A DNA stretch of 20,683 nt from contig USEU01000036.1 of the NCBI GenBank assembly GCA_900553805.1, positions 1-20,683 on the forward strand, in the 5' to 3' direction. The notes beneath the pieces are model-generated. The model was given only the letters and a program-made list of their open reading frames with translations, was not told the DNA's origin and searched no databases. The DNA is from an uncultured Eubacteriales bacterium. GTDB lineage: Bacteria > Bacillota > Clostridia > Oscillospirales > Oscillospiraceae. The position numbers were made by a program, and so were the translations under genes. Below, piece by piece: positions 20,438-20,683 of the stretch; the first letter of the stretch is position 1; every line of letters starts with the position of its first letter.

Positions 20438-20683
20438 TGATTACCGAAATTTTCCGTTCCAAACAGGCCTCACACAATGCAAATCGGAAGTTCCGCCTCC
20501 GGCGGCTTCCATTTGATTCCCGAGCCGGACGGGGGTCAAAGCCCTGCGCGTTCCACCAAGGAACCTCTGAATCAATCGCCTGCGGCCGTGAGCGGATCTT
20601 TTTCATCCACTCTTCGGTATCGAAAACAGGAAATATTGCGCAGCCGTTGCCAGCGTAAGCTGGCTTACGGATGCGGCATACCC
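20438..20683. other. Gene-free, hairpin-rich right end
   Basis: No frame here looks like a protein. Visible structures are GGAAG..CCGCC-TCC-GGCGG-CTTCC at about 20480-20505, and at 20649-20664 GCCAGC-GTAA-GCTGGC, a 6-bp stem with a GNRA-type loop and an outer CCGT/ACGG pairing. The same bases can also form CGTAAG-CTGG-CTTACG. It could be a long leader, a small RNA or the end of a repeat. The rest of 20010-20440 holds the regulator's promoter region. Confidence 0.45.

Noticed and set aside
20016..20606. 196-residue - strand frame upstream of the lacI-type gene
   Set aside because: It covers the regulator's promoter and operators, has no family features and no convincing ribosome site.
1..20683. 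CRISPR arrays, tRNA genes, transposases, phage or conjugation genes
   Set aside because: None was visible on either strand; the only repeats found are the 200-bp element and the operator-like sites.

Overview
This is a GC-rich, densely packed bacterial window with AGGAGG-type ribosome sites, sigma-A-type promoters (TTGACA-17-TATAAT style), a T-box leader and LacI-family control. The protein sequences look like class Clostridia, most plausibly an Oscillospiraceae-type gut Firmicute (Flavonifractor/Lawsonibacter-like). That placement is inference from style and gene content; no rRNA or marker gene is present to fix it. No tRNA, rRNA, CRISPR array, transposase or phage gene was seen.

Left part (1-11.8 kb) is mostly housekeeping. 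A tightly coupled trio on the + strand encodes two M16-type peptidase homologues (YfmF/YfmH, called ymfF/ymfH in B. subtilis) and the lipoprotein diacylglyceryl transferase Lgt. Next come a dCMP deaminase (+), a DUF4160/DUF2442 pair (-), a hexapeptide acyltransferase (-), an RsmF-type rRNA methyltransferase (+), MurA (+), an EpsC/CysE-type serine acetyltransferase (+) and a BrnQ branched-chain amino acid transporter (+). brnQ lies behind a complete T-box leader whose specifier loop reads ATC (isoleucine). A roughly 200-bp, hairpin-rich dispersed repeat occurs three times in the first 6.2 kb: a partial inverted copy at the left edge and full copies at 3514 and 6019.

Right part (11.8-20.7 kb) is one catabolic locus on the - strand. 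Eight genes are read in the order zinc alcohol dehydrogenase, DHDPS/NAL-type aldolase, Gfo/Idh/MocA oxidoreductase, TIM-barrel isomerase/epimerase, second Gfo/Idh/MocA oxidoreductase, second TIM-barrel isomerase/epimerase, PfkB sugar kinase and YhcH-family protein. Most junctions are 4-14 bp overlaps or gaps of at most about 30 bp. Upstream is a LacI-family regulator. The operon has a full consensus promoter with an operator-like site (TGCAAACGTTCCCA) just inside the transcript. Closely related sites lie at 18919 and 20424, and a variant pair (TGAAAATGTTACGA, TGGAAATGTTACCA) sits on the regulator's own promoter. Together these suggest a self-controlled regulon for an unidentified sugar, sugar acid or glycoside. 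Two oxidoreductase/TIM-barrel pairs without any transporter or glycosidase in view are the most unusual part of the window.

The last ~240 bp (20440-20683) contain no credible gene but several strong hairpins.
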